Translations under genes and position numbers: made by a program
Notes under the pieces: generated by a model
Databases searched by the model: none
The model's input: only the letters and a program-made list of their open reading frames with translations
What the model was told of the DNA's origin: nothing
NCBI GenBank assembly: GCA_045585875.1
Contig: JAZMZH010000198.1
Coordinates: forward strand, 1 to 5,836
DNA length: 5,836 bases
Direction: 5' to 3'
Source: JAVBQJ01 sp045585875
GTDB lineage: Bacteria; Verrucomicrobiota; Lentisphaeria; Victivallales; Victivallaceae
Part shown: piece by piece, positions 4,828 through 5,836 of the stretch
How the letters are laid out: every line of letters starts with the position of its first letter
Position numbering within the stretch: position 1 is the stretch's first letter

Positions 4828-5836
4828 TCAGATGGTGATCGCCCGGCTGCCGCCGTCCCCCCGCCGGGAGGAGAGAAAGGCGATCGCCCAGACCAGGGCG
4901 TCCAGACGGTCGGGGCTTTTTTCGGAAGGTTCTCCGGTGTAGCCGGTCATCTCCTCCTCCAGCTCCGGAAAAGTTCCGACGTGATGCGCCAAACCCCTCT
5001 CGTAGAGCGCCGCCACCGGTTCTGCCCGGGCGATCTTGCCCCGGGAGGCCCGCACGGCCAGAAAAGGGATTTCCGCCTCGAAGTGTCGGAGGGCGAATTC
5101 GATGAGTTCTCCGCCGTTGTTGACCTCGCCCACCACCCGGTCGGCGGAAAATCTCCGGTACTCTCCGACCGCTTTTTCCACCCAGCGGCTCACTCCGCCC
5201 CGGACGCTGGCGTCGGAGAGGACGTAGTAGTGTCCGTCGGCGCCCATCCCGGCGGTTACGATGCCGGTGCGGTCCGAATCCGGATTTCCGGAAACCGCCG
5301 GGTCCACGCCCACCGCCACCCGGATCATTTCCGGAGCTTCCGTCACCCGGTTTCGGGCGATCACTTCCGGAGTCCACAGGCCCCCTCCCCGGTCGTCCAG
5401 CCACCGGCCCTCCAGGAAGCGCAGCCGCTGCAATTCGCTGAGTCCGGCCAGGGTCCGGGCGATATAGCCGTCGGGGAGATTGGCCGCGTTGCCGCCGGGA
5501 TTCATGACCATGGAGGCGTAATGCCGGGGATTCGGCAGGGGATTGCCGGTGATCGGGTCGCGCTTTTCGACGAAAAGGCGGTAGCTCCAATGGGATTTCC
5601 CCGGGGGATTGCAGTCAAAATACGCGCGGCAGGCGAGTGAATTCTTCTGAGCGAGCCGGGTCAGGGCCACCGCCGCCGCCGGATAGGAGATTTCCGAACA
5701 CTCGTTGAAATACACCGTGGAAAATTCCCGGCCGAGAATTTTGTCGGAGCGCTCCCCGGCGTCCAGACCGAGACAGCATATTTCGGAGCCGTTGCCGAAG
5801 CGCACCGAGAGTTCCGAAAGTCGGATCGTAGCCATG
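4828..5836 (-). CDS. terL: Phage-type terminase large subunit, C-terminal part (runs off the right edge)
   Basis: TerL is the ATP-driven DNA-packaging motor and nuclease of tailed phages and gene transfer agents. Residues are numbered from the Met at 5835. The end of the ATPase domain is present. The Walker B-like strand STVYFNECSEI (39-49) has E45 as probable catalytic carboxylate and N44 where an Asp is usual. The coupling-motif region RAYFDCNPPGKSHW is at 70-83. The RNase H-fold nuclease follows with a plausible acidic triad: D178 in AVGVDPA, E237 in VVGEVNNGG and D312 in PDRLDALVWA. The conserved RASRGKIARAEPVAALYE stretch is at 262-279. This C-terminal half resembles gene-transfer-agent and siphophage terminases. 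The Walker A loop and roughly the first 100 residues are missing, and homologues align upstream of this Met. The gene therefore most likely starts beyond base 5836, and the Met is internal. The gene is convergent with the fusion gene, 21 bp apart. Base composition is like its neighbours, so any transfer is not recent or came from a similar genome. Confidence 0.9.
   Translation of the reverse strand, partial: MATIRLSELSVRFGNGSEICCLGLDAGERSDKILGREFSTVYFNECSEISYPAAAVALTRLAQKNSLACRAYFDCNPPGKSHWSYRLFVEKRDPITGNPLPNPRHYASMVMNPGGNAANLPDGYIARTLAGLSELQRLRFLEGRWLDDRGGGLWTPEVIARNRVTEAPEMIRVAVGVDPAVSGNPDSDRTGIVTAGMGADGHYYVLSDASVRGGVSRWVEKAVGEYRRFSADRVVGEVNNGGELIEFALRHFEAEIPFLAVRASRGKIARAEPVAALYERGLAHHVGTFPELEEEMTGYTGEPSEKSPDRLDALVWAIAFLSSRRGDGGSRAITI
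4886..4922 (+). terminator. Candidate intrinsic terminator of the fusion gene, inside the 3' end of terL
   Basis: GCCCAGACC (4886-4894) can pair with GGTCGGGGC (4908-4916), giving eight pairs around one A-G mismatch with a 13-nt loop. Six T follow immediately (4917-4922). It lies 80 bases past the fusion gene's stop codon, in the right orientation to end that transcript. It overlaps terL codons for the conserved PDRLDALVWA stretch, so it may be partly accidental. A competing smaller hairpin, CGCCC/GGGCG (4885-4889 with 4896-4900), is mutually exclusive with it. Confidence 0.45.

Noticed and set aside
4788..4973. Direct repeat CTCCGGAAAAG at 4788-4798 and 4963-4973 as a possible attachment site pair
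   Set aside because: It is only 11 bp and lies inside the coding sequences of two genes on either side of the junction. It is built from the locally abundant TCCGGA word, and the 164 bases between the copies carry no element.
4981..5640. 219-codon plus-strand open frame within terL
   Set aside because: It lies opposite the conserved terminase nuclease domain and has no motif or start signal.

Overview
This is a G+C-rich bacterial window (roughly 60% by eye). It holds five protein genes packed around one 208-bp divergent promoter region. The outer two run off the window edges. I see no rRNA, tRNA, CRISPR array or insertion sequence. A GspF/PilC-type pilus protein together with a fused sugar-1-phosphate nucleotidyltransferase/kinase suggests a Gram-negative-type bacterium. 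The PVC group (for example Lentisphaerota or Verrucomicrobiota) would fit, but this is a tentative impression and not something the sequence proves.

Left part, minus strand (1-1416): a complete type IV pilus / type II secretion inner-membrane platform protein (PilC/GspF, 417 aa). Three bases downstream is the first 53 codons of a gene that looks like type III pantothenate kinase (coaX). The two probably share a transcript. The 1417-1624 gap carries plausible sigma70-type promoters in both directions, separated by a run of A and T tracts.

Middle, plus strand (1625-4806): a cation diffusion facilitator (CDF) metal exporter of 389 aa, whose metal-site motifs (NxxxD in TM2, DxxxD in TM5) lack the histidine of zinc-type members. 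It is followed after 71 bp by a 646-aa fusion protein. That protein has an N-terminal MurU-like nucleotidyltransferase, a short hexapeptide-like (left-handed beta-helix) segment, and a C-terminal AmgK-like (APH-fold) sugar kinase. In one chain it could phosphorylate a free sugar at C1 and then activate it to an NDP-sugar, as the separate AmgK and MurU do in MurNAc recycling. A likely intrinsic terminator for this unit lies at 4886-4922, inside the 3' end of the opposing gene.

Right part, minus strand (4828-5836): the C-terminal 335 residues of a phage-type terminase large subunit (TerL). It includes the ATPase Walker B region and a complete-looking RNase H-fold nuclease, and it runs off the right edge. 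It ends only 21 bp from the fusion gene's stop codon, so the border between a prophage or gene-transfer-agent-like element and ordinary chromosome probably lies here.

The most interesting items are the one-polypeptide MurU/AmgK-like fusion, the terminator embedded in terL codons, and the abrupt chromosome/terminase junction. Nothing here amounts to a clearly new defence or mobile system.
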